From a bacterium UBP1_UBA4783 (lineage in GTDB: Bacteria; Krumholzibacteriota; Krumholzibacteriia; Krumholzibacteriales; Krumholzibacteriaceae), in NCBI GenBank assembly GCA_002403075.1, contig DHHB01000040.1:71876-107919 (forward strand): 36,044 nt of DNA. Direction: 5' to 3'. Below the pieces are notes generated by a model. The model had not been told where the DNA came from and did not search any database. It saw only the letters and a list, made by a program, of their open reading frames with translations. Position numbers and translations under genes: made by a program. This document shows positions 24,068 through 33,191 of this stretch, in pieces. Each line of letters starts with the position of its first letter. Position 1 is the first letter of the stretch.

Positions 24068-25858
24068 GTGGACGAGGCGAAGATCGAAAAGAAGGAAATA
24101 ACCTTCAGCGGGATCCCCGCGTCCCCGGGCATCGCCTTCGGCGAGGCGTTCGTGGTGAACGTCGAGGAGCAGCCCGTCGCCGAGGAGCACATCGGCGCGG
24201 AGGAAGTCGACGCCGAAATCGACCGGTTCACGTCGGCGCTCGCCGCGACGGAGACGGAGCTCGGCAACCTCCACCGGGCGCTCGAGGACGAGATGGGCGA
24301 GGAGCACGGGAAGATCCTCGACACCCATCGCATGATCCTCGCCGACGAGATCATGCGCGGCGACACGATACGCGCGATCCGCGAGCGCAAGGTCACGGCG
24401 GCCTACGCGCTTCACCTCACTCTCGACCGGGTGCTCACCACCTTCGCCGGCATCAAGGACGAGTTTCTGCGCGAGCGGGCCGCCGACATCCGGGACGTGC
24501 GCCGCCGCGTTCTGCACAACCTCCTCGGGCAGAAGATCGAGGGGTTCTCCGCGCTCCGCAAGAAGGCGATCGTCGTCGCGCGGGACCTCACCCCTTCGGA
24601 CACCGCGGGCATCGACAAGAAGTACTGTCTCGCCTTCGTAACCGATTCGGGTGGGAGCACCTCGCACGCGGCGATCCTCGCGCGCTCGGCCGGCATCCCC
24701 GCCGTCGTCGGCCTGACCGACCTCTCGCGCCACGCGAAGCCTCACGATCAGCTCATCGTCGACGGGATCACGGGAACGGTGATCCTCAACCCGACCCCCG
24801 AGTCGATCGACATGTACCGCGAGGTTCAGGCGCGCTACCGCGAGCTCGAGCGGGAGCTCCTGACGCTTCGCGATTACCCCGCCGTGACGCTCGACGGCCA
24901 CACGATCGAGCTTTCGGCGAACATCGAGGTTCCGGACGAGGTCGACGACGCGCTGAGCCACGGCGCGCGGGGCGTCGGGCTCTTCCGCACGGAATACTTC
25001 TTCATCACGCGCGCGACGCTCCCCGGCGAGGAGGAGCAGTATCGCTACTACGCGAGCGTCGTCAAGCGCATGCCTTCCGATCCGGTCATCATCCGCACCC
25101 TCGACGTCGGGGGCGACAAGATCGCGCGCTGGGTCGGCGATCTCGAGGAGGCGAACCCCTTCATGGGGTGGCGGGGCATCCGCTTCACGCTCGCGCGCAC
25201 GGACATATTCCGCACGCAGCTGCGGGCCATCTTCCGGGCCGCGGCGCACGGCAACGTGAAGATCATGTTTCCGATGGTCTCCGTCCTCGAGGAGGTCCGC
25301 CTCGCCCGGGAGATATGCGAGGAGGTCAAGGAGGATCTCAAGCGGAACCGCTACCAGATCGGCGAGAAGGCCGAGATCGGCGTCATGATAGAAACGCCCG
25401 CGGCCGTCGCCATCGCCGACCACCTCGCGCGCGAGGTCGATTTCTTCAGCATCGGGACGAACGACCTCGTTCAGTACGCCCTCGCCGTCGACCGCGGGAA
25501 CACGAAGGTCTCGTATCTGTACGACGCCCTGCACCCGGGCATTTTGAGGCTCCTGCGGGACACCGTCGCGGCGGCCCGCAAGAACAAGATCTGGGTCGGC
25601 GTCTGCGGCGAGATGCCGAGCAGCATACAGGGGGCGCTCGTGCTGCTGGGCCTCGGGCTCGACGAGTTCAGCGCGGCCCCGTACCTCATTCCGACGATCA
25701 AGAAGATCGTTCGGTCCGTGACCTACGACGAGACGCGCTCCCTCGCCCGCAAGGCGCTCGGGATGGGAACCGCGCGCGAGGTCCGCGAGCACATCGAGCG
25801 CTACATCCGCGACAAACGGCCCGAGCTCGGGGAATTCCTTCCGGAGGCGGCGTCATGA
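24068..25858 (+). CDS. ptsI: Phosphoenolpyruvate-protein phosphotransferase (PTS Enzyme I)
   Basis: A 596-aa enzyme that takes phosphate from PEP and gives it to HPr. The N-terminal domain includes GIPASPGIAFGEAFV and the helical HPr-binding region. The swivelling domain has the active His200 in GGSTSHAAILARS. The C-terminal PEP-binding TIM barrel carries GVGLFRTEYFF, RTLDVGGDK, NPFMGWRGIRF, MFPMVSVLEEV, IGTNDLVQYALAVDRGN and GVCGEM. Length and order are normal. The start is GTG at 24068, directly after the HPr stop, with GGGAG inside the end of ptsH as a ribosome site. It overlaps the isomerase start (ATGA, 25855-25858). Confidence 0.97.
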   Translation: MDEAKIEKKEITFSGIPASPGIAFGEAFVVNVEEQPVAEEHIGAEEVDAEIDRFTSALAATETELGNLHRALEDEMGEEHGKILDTHRMILADEIMRGDTIRAIRERKVTAAYALHLTLDRVLTTFAGIKDEFLRERAADIRDVRRRVLHNLLGQKIEGFSALRKKAIVVARDLTPSDTAGIDKKYCLAFVTDSGGSTSHAAILARSAGIPAVVGLTDLSRHAKPHDQLIVDGITGTVILNPTPESIDMYREVQARYRELERELLTLRDYPAVTLDGHTIELSANIEVPDEVDDALSHGARGVGLFRTEYFFITRATLPGEEEQYRYYASVVKRMPSDPVIIRTLDVGGDKIARWVGDLEEANPFMGWRGIRFTLARTDIFRTQLRAIFRAAAHGNVKIMFPMVSVLEEVRLAREICEEVKEDLKRNRYQIGEKAEIGVMIETPAAVAIADHLAREVDFFSIGTNDLVQYALAVDRGNTKVSYLYDALHPGILRLLRDTVAAARKNKIWVGVCGEMPSSIQGALVLLGLGLDEFSAAPYLIPTIKKIVRSVTYDETRSLARKALGMGTAREVREHIERYIRDKRPELGEFLPEAAS

Positions 25859-26928
25859 GCCAGGAGGATCTTCTGCGGCATTACCGCGTCGACGCGGGAC
25901 GGATGCTCGACCGGGTGATCCAGCTCCCCGACCAGATCGAGCAGTCCTGGCGCATGATGAAATCCTTCAAGGCGCCGGCCCTCCGCGGCAAGGGTCCGGT
26001 GATCGTCTGCGGCATGGGAGGCTCGGCGATCGGCGCGAGGCTGCTGCGCGATCTCATCCGGCAGGAATCCCCCGTGGCCGTCGTGCTCGAATCGACCTAC
26101 GCCCTGCCGGCCTTCGCCGGCAAGACGACGCCGGTCGTGTGCGTGAGCTACAGCGGCAACACGGAAGAGGTGCTGAGCTGTCTCCATAACGCGCTCATGC
26201 GTTCCTGCCCGACGATCGTTCTCACCTCCGGCGGCGCTCTCGCCGACGAGGCCGATCTCGCGGGGGTTCCCGTGATCCGCATCCCGGCGGGGATGCCGCC
26301 GCGCGCGGCGCTCGGCTACCTCTTCGTGCCGTTGCTGGCGCTCGCGTCGAAATGGGGCTTCTACGCCGTGTCCGACGACGACGTGGACGCTGCCGCGCGG
26401 AAGTGCCGCAAGCTCGCCGAGGGGCATTCGATCTCCGGAGACGCCGGGGGAAGCCGGGCGCTCCAGCTCGCCAAGCGCCTCTACGGCAAGACCCCGCTCG
26501 TCTACAGCGGCGACGGGCTGCTCGCGTCCGCCTCGCGCCGCTGGAAGTGCCAGTTCAACGAGAACGCGAAAAGCATGGCCTTCGACAACAATTTTCCCGA
26601 GCTCGGTCACAACGAGATCATGGGTTGGTCGACGCCGGAGCGTCTCCGCAGCGAGTATTTCCTCGTGCTGCTGCGCGACGCGGAGGACCATCCGCGGGTG
26701 CAGCGCGGCATGGAGGCGGCCTATCGCATGCTCGAGCCGCTCGCGAGCGGCGCCGTGCTCATCGAGAGCGAGGGGGAGCGGGGACGCGCCGGGCGGCTCT
26801 CGCGGCTTCTCTCCGTCATCCTGTTCGGCGATTTCACGAGCGTCTTCCTCGCCGTCGAGTACGGCAAGGATCCGACGCCCATCGAAATGATAGACCGGTT
26901 GAAGGACGAGCTGAGAACGGAGGAATGA
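25855..26928 (+). CDS. Bifunctional phosphoglucose/phosphomannose isomerase
   Basis: A 357-aa SIS-domain isomerase of the archaeal/Crenarchaeal-type PGI/PMI family, interconverting fructose 6-phosphate with glucose 6-phosphate and mannose 6-phosphate. The first SIS half has VIVCGMGGSAIGARLLRDL and VVCVSYSGNTEEVLS. The second has SRRWKCQFNENAKSMAFDN, which includes the catalytic Glu, and FPELGHNEIMGW with the catalytic His. The ATG overlaps the Enzyme I stop and GGAGG lies eight bases upstream. Downstream of a mannose-type PTS it would process the sugar phosphate delivered by the permease; this link is inferred from context. Confidence 0.92.
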   Translation: MSQEDLLRHYRVDAGRMLDRVIQLPDQIEQSWRMMKSFKAPALRGKGPVIVCGMGGSAIGARLLRDLIRQESPVAVVLESTYALPAFAGKTTPVVCVSYSGNTEEVLSCLHNALMRSCPTIVLTSGGALADEADLAGVPVIRIPAGMPPRAALGYLFVPLLALASKWGFYAVSDDDVDAAARKCRKLAEGHSISGDAGGSRALQLAKRLYGKTPLVYSGDGLLASASRRWKCQFNENAKSMAFDNNFPELGHNEIMGWSTPERLRSEYFLVLLRDAEDHPRVQRGMEAAYRMLEPLASGAVLIESEGERGRAGRLSRLLSVILFGDFTSVFLAVEYGKDPTPIEMIDRLKDELRTEE

Positions 26929-27902
26929 TGAAGGCGATCATCCCGGTCGCGGGCATCGGGAAGCGTCTCCGGCCGCACACGCTCAATATCCCCAAAGCGC
27001 TCCTCAACGTCGCGGGAAAACCGATCCTCGGGCACATCGTGGACAGCCTCCTCTCCATGGGCGTGAAGGAGCTCATCCCCGTCGTCGGCTACAAGGGGGA
27101 GCTCATCCGGGAGTACCTTTCCGCCGCGTACCGGGTTCCCATGACGTTCGTCGAGCAGACGGAGCAGAAGGGGATCGCCCACGCGGTTTCGCTCGCCCGC
27201 GCCCACGCGGACGGCGCCGAGCTCATCATCATTCTCGGAGACACGATCATCAAGACCGACTTCCGGCGCATTCCGGCGGTCGGCGGCTGCGTGCTCGGCG
27301 TCCGCGAGGTGCAGGACCCCAGCCGTTTCGGCATCTGCGAGGTCGAGGGCGGAATCATCAGGCGCATCGTCGAGAAGCCCGAGCGGCCGGCCGGCAACCT
27401 CGCCCTCATCGGGCTCTACTATTTCCCCGATTCGACGCCGCTCTTCGCCGCGTGCGCGGACGTGATCGAGCGGGACATCGTGACGAAGGGGGAGTATCAG
27501 ATCACCGACGCGCTCCAGCTCATGATCGACCGCGGAACCGAGTTCCGTCCCTACCATATCGACGGCTGGTACGATTGCGGCAAGGTGGAGACGCTGCTCG
27601 AGACGAACCGCATCCTTCTTTCCGATTCGAAGACGGAAACGAAGCGGGAGGGGTGCATCGTCATGCCGCCGTGCTCCATCGACCCGGGAAGCACGATCAC
27701 GAGCTCGATCATCGGCCCGTTCGTCTCCGTCGCGAAGGGCTGCGAGATCAGAGGCTCCATCATCGAGAACTCGATCCTGAATGAGGGATCGAGCATCGAG
27801 AACGTGATCCTCGAGGGCTCCGTCGTCGGCGCCTACGCCGAGGTCACGGGACGGAAGGGCAGCGTCAACGTAAGCGATTACTCCCAGATAGACTACCGGT
27901 GA
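26928..27902 (+). CDS. Sugar-phosphate nucleotidyltransferase with left-handed beta-helix tail
   Basis: A 324-aa enzyme of the RmlA/GlmU-like class. The nucleotide-binding start is IIPVAGIGKRLRPHTLNIPK (4-23) with Lys23. ILGDTIIK carries the metal-binding Asp, and VEKPERPAGNLALIGLYYF and WYDCGKVETLLETNR are typical of glucose-1-phosphate thymidylyl- or mannose-1-phosphate guanylyltransferases. From about residue 240 a hexapeptide repeat (IDPGSTITSSIIGP, CEIRGSIIENSIL) forms a left-handed helix. Two adjacent ATGs exist; 26928 is preferred because GGAGG sits at 26919-26923. It overlaps the isomerase stop. The sugar and base specificity cannot be read from the sequence; an NDP-hexose for LPS is likely. 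Confidence 0.9.
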   Translation: MKAIIPVAGIGKRLRPHTLNIPKALLNVAGKPILGHIVDSLLSMGVKELIPVVGYKGELIREYLSAAYRVPMTFVEQTEQKGIAHAVSLARAHADGAELIIILGDTIIKTDFRRIPAVGGCVLGVREVQDPSRFGICEVEGGIIRRIVEKPERPAGNLALIGLYYFPDSTPLFAACADVIERDIVTKGEYQITDALQLMIDRGTEFRPYHIDGWYDCGKVETLLETNRILLSDSKTETKREGCIVMPPCSIDPGSTITSSIIGPFVSVAKGCEIRGSIIENSILNEGSSIENVILEGSVVGAYAEVTGRKGSVNVSDYSQIDYR

Positions 27903-27917
27903 CGCCGGCGTTTCCGC

Positions 27918-27946
27918 TTGACCCGGTCCTCCGGCTTGACTAGGTT
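27918..27946 (+). promoter_or_regulatory. Sigma70-type promoter of metK-ahcY
   Basis: TTGACC (27918-27923), 17 bp, then TAGGTT (27941-27946). A second TTGACT at 27936-27941 has no well-spaced -10. The leader of about 35 bases is too short for a SAM riboswitch, and none was seen. Confidence 0.5.
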
Positions 27947-27990
27947 ACATTTCTACGTTCGGATCCATATCCGTTCCAAGGAGTTGATGT

Positions 27991-29133
27991 ATGGCGGAAA
28001 AGCACCTCTTCACGTCGGAGTCGGTCGCCGAGGGACATCCCGACAAGGTGGCGGACCAGATATCGGACAGCGTCGTCGACGCGATCCTCTCGCGGGATCC
28101 GCTCGGACGCGTCGCCTGCGAATGTCTCGTGACGACGGGGCTCGTGCTCGTGGCCGGCGAGATCCACACGGACACGTACGTCGACATCCCGTCGACGGTG
28201 CGCGGCGTCATCCGCGACATCGGCTACACCGAGCCGCATCTCGGCTTCGATTTCGAGACCGCGGCCGTTCTGAGCTCGATCGACGAGCAGTCCGGCGACA
28301 TCGCCATGGGCGTGGATACGGGGGGCGCGGGGGATCAGGGCATGATGTTCGGCTACGCCTGCACGCAGACCGACGTTCTCATGCCGATGCCGATCATCGT
28401 CGCCCACAGACTCGTGAAGCGCCTCGCCGACGCGCGCCGGAGCGGTTTGCTCCCGTACCTCAAGCCGGACGGCAAGTCGCAGGTCACGATCGAATACGAG
28501 GATCACGTGCCGCGGCGGGTCCACACGGTGCTGGTATCCGCGCAGCACGCGGAGGACGTGACGATCGACACGATGCGCGGGGATCTCGAGCGGGAGGTCA
28601 TCCGGCCGGTCGTCGCGGAGATGAAGATCGACGCCTCCGATTACCGGATCCTCGTGAACCCCACGGGCCGGTTCGTCAAGGGAGGTCCGGCCGCCGATAC
28701 GGGGCTCACGGGCCGTAAGATCATCGTCGACACCTACGGCGGCTTCGCGAGCCACGGGGGCGGCGCCTTCTCGGGCAAGGATCCGACGAAGGTCGACCGC
28801 TCCGCCTGCTACGCGGCCCGCCACGTCGCGAAGAACATCGTCGGCGCGGGGCTCGCGACGGAGTGCCAGGTGCAGATCGCGTACGCGATCGGCGTCGCGG
28901 AGCCGCTCTCCATCATGGTCGACACGCTCGGCACGGGGAGGCTGTCGGACGAGAAGCTCACGAAGATCGTCCGCGACGTGTTCGATCTCACCCCCCGCGG
29001 CATCATCGAGCGGCTGAACCTCCGACGGGGCATCTACCGGAAGACGTCGGCGTACGGCCATTTCGGCCGCACCGATCCGGATTTCACGTGGGAGGCGCTC
29101 GACATGGTCGACGCCATCCGGGCGAGGGTATAG
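27991..29133 (+). CDS. metK: S-adenosylmethionine synthase
   Basis: A 380-aa enzyme making SAM from methionine and ATP. It contains SVAEGHPDKVADQISD (ATP-binding His16 and Asp18), the hexapeptide GAGDQG, DGKSQVTIEY, the loop GGGAFSGKDPTKVDRS and the C-terminal YGHFGR. Length matches the bacterial family. AAGGAG at 27978-27983 is seven bases before the ATG. The gene has its own promoter and is followed 42 bases later by ahcY, so the pair covers SAM production and removal of the S-adenosylhomocysteine product. Confidence 0.98.
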   Translation: MAEKHLFTSESVAEGHPDKVADQISDSVVDAILSRDPLGRVACECLVTTGLVLVAGEIHTDTYVDIPSTVRGVIRDIGYTEPHLGFDFETAAVLSSIDEQSGDIAMGVDTGGAGDQGMMFGYACTQTDVLMPMPIIVAHRLVKRLADARRSGLLPYLKPDGKSQVTIEYEDHVPRRVHTVLVSAQHAEDVTIDTMRGDLEREVIRPVVAEMKIDASDYRILVNPTGRFVKGGPAADTGLTGRKIIVDTYGGFASHGGGAFSGKDPTKVDRSACYAARHVAKNIVGAGLATECQVQIAYAIGVAEPLSIMVDTLGTGRLSDEKLTKIVRDVFDLTPRGIIERLNLRRGIYRKTSAYGHFGRTDPDFTWEALDMVDAIRARV

Positions 29134-29175
29134 CGGCGCGGCGCCGCGCGAAGGAGAGCAGGAAGGGGACGAACG

Positions 29176-30432
29176 ATGCACTACGACTGCAAAGATCTGA
29201 GTCTGGCCGACGCGGGAAAGATGCGGATCGAATGGGCGTGGGAAAACATGCCCGTCTGCGCCAGCATCCGGGAGCGCTTCGAGAGGGAGAAGCCGCTCAA
29301 GGGCGTTCGGATCGCCGCGTGTCTCCACGTGACGACCGAGACCGCGAACCTCGCCGCCGCGCTCAAGGCCGGGGGCGCCGAGGTGGCGCTGTGCGCGAGC
29401 AACCCGCTGAGCACGCAGGACGACGTCGTCGCCTCGCTCGTGAAGCACGAGGGGATTCCGACGTTCGCCGTGAAGGGCGAGGACAGCGACCGGTACTACG
29501 GCCACATCAAGGCCGTGCTGGACACGAAGCCCGTCGTCACGATGGACGACGGCGCCGACCTCGTGAGCATGCTCCACAAGGATCGCCGCGAGCTCCTCAG
29601 CGCGATCAAGGGAGGCACCGAAGAGACGACGACGGGGGTCATCAGGCTCCGGAGCATGGAACGCAGCGGCGTTCTCGCTTATCCCGTCATCGCCATCAAC
29701 GACGCCGAGACGAAGCACCTCTTCGACAACCGCTACGGCACCGGCCAGAGCACGATCGACGGCATCCTGCGCGCGACCAACACGCTCTTCGCGGGATCTC
29801 GGGTCGTCGTCTTCGGCTACGGCTGGTGCGGGCGCGGAACGGCGACGAGGGCGAAGGGCATGGGGGCGAACGTGATCGTCTGCGAGGTCGATCCGCTCAA
29901 GGCGCTCGAGGCCGTGATGGACGGCTACACGGTGATGCCCTCCATCGAGGCCGCATCCGTGGGCGACATCTTCGTGACCGTCACCGGCGACACGTCGATC
30001 GTCCGCGCGGAGCACTTCGAGCGGATGAAGGACGGCGCCATCGTCGCGAACTCCGGACATTTCAACGTCGAGATCGACATCCCCGCGCTCGCGCATATGG
30101 CCGTCGAGAAGCGGCCGGTCCGCGAGAGCGTCGTGCAGTACGTGCTTCGCGACGGCCGGAAGATCAACCTGCTCGGCGAGGGGCGCCTCATCAATCTCGC
30201 CGCCGCGGAGGGCCATCCGGCGATGGTCATGGATATGAGCTTCGCGAATCAGCTCCTCTCGGTCGAGCACATCATCGCGGGCGCGGCGACGCTCGAGAAG
30301 AAGGTCTACGCGGTGCCGCGGGAGATAGACGCCATGGTCGCCTCGCTCAAGCTCGCGACGATGGGGGTCGTCATCGACGAGCTCACCGACAAGCAGAAAC
30401 GGTACCTCGCGAGCTGGGAAGAGGGGACCTGA
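29176..30432 (+). CDS. ahcY: Adenosylhomocysteinase, short form
   Basis: A 418-aa NAD-dependent enzyme splitting S-adenosylhomocysteine into adenosine and homocysteine. Conserved parts include CLHVTTETANL (His51, Thr53, Glu55), CASNPLSTQDDV, MDDGADL, EETTTGV (Glu150), the Lys180/Asp184 pair in NDAETKHLFDNRYGTGQST, and the NAD-binding GYGWCGRG (214-221). It ends in LTDKQKRYLASWEEGT and lacks the C-terminal Lys-Tyr extension of mammalian-type enzymes, resembling the archaeal/Thermotoga short form. A strong hairpin follows the stop. Confidence 0.97.
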   Translation: MHYDCKDLSLADAGKMRIEWAWENMPVCASIRERFEREKPLKGVRIAACLHVTTETANLAAALKAGGAEVALCASNPLSTQDDVVASLVKHEGIPTFAVKGEDSDRYYGHIKAVLDTKPVVTMDDGADLVSMLHKDRRELLSAIKGGTEETTTGVIRLRSMERSGVLAYPVIAINDAETKHLFDNRYGTGQSTIDGILRATNTLFAGSRVVVFGYGWCGRGTATRAKGMGANVIVCEVDPLKALEAVMDGYTVMPSIEAASVGDIFVTVTGDTSIVRAEHFERMKDGAIVANSGHFNVEIDIPALAHMAVEKRPVRESVVQYVLRDGRKINLLGEGRLINLAAAEGHPAMVMDMSFANQLLSVEHIIAGAATLEKKVYAVPREIDAMVASLKLATMGVVIDELTDKQKRYLASWEEGT

Positions 30433-30467
30433 GACCGGAGGATCCGGCCGCCGGCGGAGAAGACACG

Positions 30468-30500
30468 CGCGAGGCGGGACCGCGTCCCGCCTCGCGTTTC
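30468..30500 (+). terminator. Terminator hairpin after ahcY
   Basis: A perfect 13-bp stem, 30468-30480 (CGCGAGGCGGGAC) with 30484-30496 (GTCCCGCCTCGCG), around a CGC loop, followed by TTTCATTT. It lies between the converging metK-ahcY and lptF-lptG-GWxTD units and overlaps the latter's stop region. The T-tract is interrupted, but stem strength and position favour termination. Confidence 0.7.
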
Positions 30501-32112
30501 ATTTCAGTATCGAGAAATCCTCGGACCGGGTCGCCGCGCGGAAGCTGCGCCGGTCGGTCACCGTCACGACGAGGCGGTAGCGGCCCTCCGGGAGGTTTTC
30601 CGTCGCGATCGTGAGCCGCTGCGGCTGCGAGGCCCCGAAGCCGCTCGTCTCGAAGGAGGAGCTCGTGGCGGGCGGCGTCCTCTCCATCACCATCCCCGCG
30701 CGGCGCCTGTCGAGCGCGGCGATCCGGTACTCGACGCGGTAGTACGCCAGTCCGTCCGCGGAGAGGTCGAGCCCGTAGATTTCGAAGTAGATCGAGAGCG
30801 GAAACGGCGTCCGGTATATCCGGGCCGGATGCGGCACGACCTGCAGCGGCCCCTTCCGGAAGCGCCCGCCCTCCTCGCTTTCGACGATCCCGCTCGCGAA
30901 CTGGATGTCGCTCAGCGACGGCGAGCGATCGTACGATTCGAGCTCGAGGTTCGTCCGGTACGCGGCCCGTCGGCCGGAAGCGCGGTCCCGCGCCTCGACG
31001 CCGATCCGATAGTAGCCCGGCTCGAGGGGGAGGACGATCTGGCCGGGAACGAGCCCCGCCCCGGCGGAGGCCCCCTCGGGAAGCCGCGGCTCCACGAGAT
31101 CCGAGTCGGCGGCGACGACGCGGTTCTCGATATCCCGCACGAGCACCTTGAAGAGGACGCCGGCGGCGAGGAACCCCTCGCGCCGGACGAAGAGCAGGTC
31201 TGCCACGGGCACCTCGAAGCTGATCTCCGTTCTCACCGTCCGGCCGCCGCCGCGGAAGCCCGCCACGTCGAAATAGAGCGGCAGGAGCGTTTGGCCTATT
31301 TCGAACGAGTAGACCTCGGGATACTCTTTCCGGTAGACGTAGAAGTTGTCGACGGAGCGTTTGAGTTTCTCCGCCTCCCACCGGCCGATGAGATCCTTGA
31401 ACGTCGCCGCCGCCATGCGCGTGTCCGGGCTCGCGACGTAATCGATCTCGTCGGGGTTCCAGTCCGCGAGATCCTTCACCTCGTCGGGGCTCATGTATTC
31501 GATGGGGTAGAGATCCTGGAGAACGCCGTATTTCGCGAGATCGCTGATGTTCCGGTACCGGTCGAGCTCGCGGCGCGACGAGCGTCCGACCGGATCGCTC
31601 GCGTAAAAGAACTCCCCCTTGAGGTTGAAATTCGAGAACTGGACGATCATGTCGAACGCCCGGTAGCGCCAGATCTCGCCCGGCGGCGTAAATTCGTAGA
31701 ATCCGACGGTGCCGTGCGTCTCCGCGCGGTCGCTCGGCATGCCCCAGCGGATGAGCGTCTCGCCGCGCGCGTCCCAGCCGGGCGCTTTCTTCAAGCCGAA
31801 GAGCCTCCGCGCGAGCGCGACGCGCTTCTCGTGCTCGATCCGGCGCTCGTTCTCGGGGGTCGCCGGGGTCGGATCGCGGTCGATCCAATAGTTCTCGATC
31901 CATCGCTCGCGCTCGCCGGCCGTTTCGAGCAGGAGGTACTGCCGTTTCTGATGGTCGTTCATGAAATACCGGAGCCCGAAGTACGCGAGGCGCTCCTCGG
32001 CGCCGAGGACCCGGATGCGCGCGAGCTCGCCCTTGAACGCTTCCTTCGCTCCCCGCGCGGGGATCGGGAGCGCCGCGAGCGCGAGTACGATGATGACGGC
32101 CGCTCGTCGCAT
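30499..32112 (-). CDS. Exported GWxTD-domain protein
   Basis: A 537-aa protein with a signal peptide (MRRAAVIIVLALAALPIPAR, 1-20). The N-terminal third carries the GWxTD-domain pattern: ERERWIENYWIDRDPTP (68-84), a helix with RRLFGLKKAPGWDARGETLI (GWDARGE at 112-118), and IRWGMPSDR (121-129). The rest is beta-rich, with repeated strands of the type FEVPVADLLFV and GRYRLVVTVTDRRSFRAATR near the C-terminus. GWxTD proteins are common in FCB-group and Acidobacteria-like lineages and have no settled function. Its ATG overlaps the lptG stop by one base, so it is probably coexpressed and may relate to the envelope. Confidence 0.85.
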   Translation of the reverse strand: MRRAAVIIVLALAALPIPARGAKEAFKGELARIRVLGAEERLAYFGLRYFMNDHQKRQYLLLETAGERERWIENYWIDRDPTPATPENERRIEHEKRVALARRLFGLKKAPGWDARGETLIRWGMPSDRAETHGTVGFYEFTPPGEIWRYRAFDMIVQFSNFNLKGEFFYASDPVGRSSRRELDRYRNISDLAKYGVLQDLYPIEYMSPDEVKDLADWNPDEIDYVASPDTRMAAATFKDLIGRWEAEKLKRSVDNFYVYRKEYPEVYSFEIGQTLLPLYFDVAGFRGGGRTVRTEISFEVPVADLLFVRREGFLAAGVLFKVLVRDIENRVVAADSDLVEPRLPEGASAGAGLVPGQIVLPLEPGYYRIGVEARDRASGRRAAYRTNLELESYDRSPSLSDIQFASGIVESEEGGRFRKGPLQVVPHPARIYRTPFPLSIYFEIYGLDLSADGLAYYRVEYRIAALDRRRAGMVMERTPPATSSSFETSGFGASQPQRLTIATENLPEGRYRLVVTVTDRRSFRAATRSEDFSILK

Positions 32113-33191
32113 CACTGGTTCGCCCGGTAGAGGAGGACGCCGCCGATCGCGAGAAAGACGATGTTTCCCATCCACGCGGCCAGCAGCGGCGGGATGGCGC
32201 CGCTGTGGCCGAGGGCCTGGCCGATCCGGAGTATCCCGTAGTACGTGAAGCTGATGAAGAGCGTGAGCCCGAATCCGGTCGCCATGGACGGCTTTCTTTT
32301 CGCGGAGGCGAGCGCGGCGCCGATAACCGCGAAAATGAGGTTCGTGAACGGAAAACTGAATTTAAAATAGAGATCGACGAGGTACTTGTCAACGGCGCCG
32401 CCGCTGCGGCGCAGGCGGCCGATGTAGCGGCGGAGCTCCCGCACGTTCATTTCGTCCGGGGCGATCTCCTCCCTCGTGAAATCCTCCGGGCGCTCGGCGA
32501 TGTCGCGCAGCTCGAACTTCGCGAAGGTCGACACCCGCTCGCCGTTCTCCGCGAAGGTTCGCGTCGCGCCGTCGATGAAGACCCACTGCACGCCGTCCCA
32601 GTAGGCCCGCTTCGCGTCGATGCGCCGCGAGAGCCGGCCGTCCCGGTACTCGTGCACGATCACGTTCGCGAGCGACTTGAGCTCGATGTCGTACCGCTGC
32701 GCGTAATACGTGCGCTCTCCCTCGCCCTGATAGTGGACGTTGTCGCGGTACCGCGCGTCCTGCACGCGTTTCTCGCCCTTGATCCGCACCTCCTTGATTT
32801 CCACGCTCCGCCGGTTCGCCTGCGGGAGGAGGAATTCGCCGTACGCGAGCACGGCGACGCTGATGGCGACGGACGACGCGATGATCGGGGCCGCGACCCG
32901 CGTGAGGGGCGTGCCGGAGGCGATGAAGGCCGTAAGCTCCCCGAGACGCGAAAGCCTGCCGAGCGAAAACACGGCCGCGAGCAGCACGGCCACCGGCATG
33001 ACGAGAACGATGATCCAGGGGATCATGTACGCGTAGAGGAGCACCACGTCGGCGATGCGCGCGTGAAAGTCGATGTAATCGTCGATCTGCTCGTTCACGT
33101 CGACGGTGATGTAGATCGCCACGAAGGCCGCGAGCCCGATCGCGAGGTTGCGCCAAAAATCCCCGAGGAGGTAGCGGTCATGGATGCGCAC
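32112..33191 (-). CDS. lptG: LPS export permease LptG
   Basis: A 359-aa YjgP/YjgQ-family permease. Transmembrane segments lie at about 14-33, 48-76, 97-118, 277-294, 303-325 and 335-355, with a periplasmic beta-jellyroll between the third and fourth. RLGELTAFIASGTPLTRVAA includes the family's LptB coupling helix, and FKFSFPFTNLIFAVIGAALA begins the C-terminal half. With LptF and LptB it moves LPS out of the inner membrane. It overlaps lptF by 14 bases and is next to the GWxTD gene. Assignment to LptG over LptF rests on order and length, so the two names could be exchanged. Confidence 0.92.
   Translation of the reverse strand: MRIHDRYLLGDFWRNLAIGLAAFVAIYITVDVNEQIDDYIDFHARIADVVLLYAYMIPWIIVLVMPVAVLLAAVFSLGRLSRLGELTAFIASGTPLTRVAAPIIASSVAISVAVLAYGEFLLPQANRRSVEIKEVRIKGEKRVQDARYRDNVHYQGEGERTYYAQRYDIELKSLANVIVHEYRDGRLSRRIDAKRAYWDGVQWVFIDGATRTFAENGERVSTFAKFELRDIAERPEDFTREEIAPDEMNVRELRRYIGRLRRSGGAVDKYLVDLYFKFSFPFTNLIFAVIGAALASAKRKPSMATGFGLTLFISFTYYGILRIGQALGHSGAIPPLLAAWMGNIVFLAIGGVLLYRANQ

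Noticed and set aside
27903..27990. SAM riboswitch before metK.
   Set aside because: The predicted leader is only about 35 bases and no S-box stems were seen.
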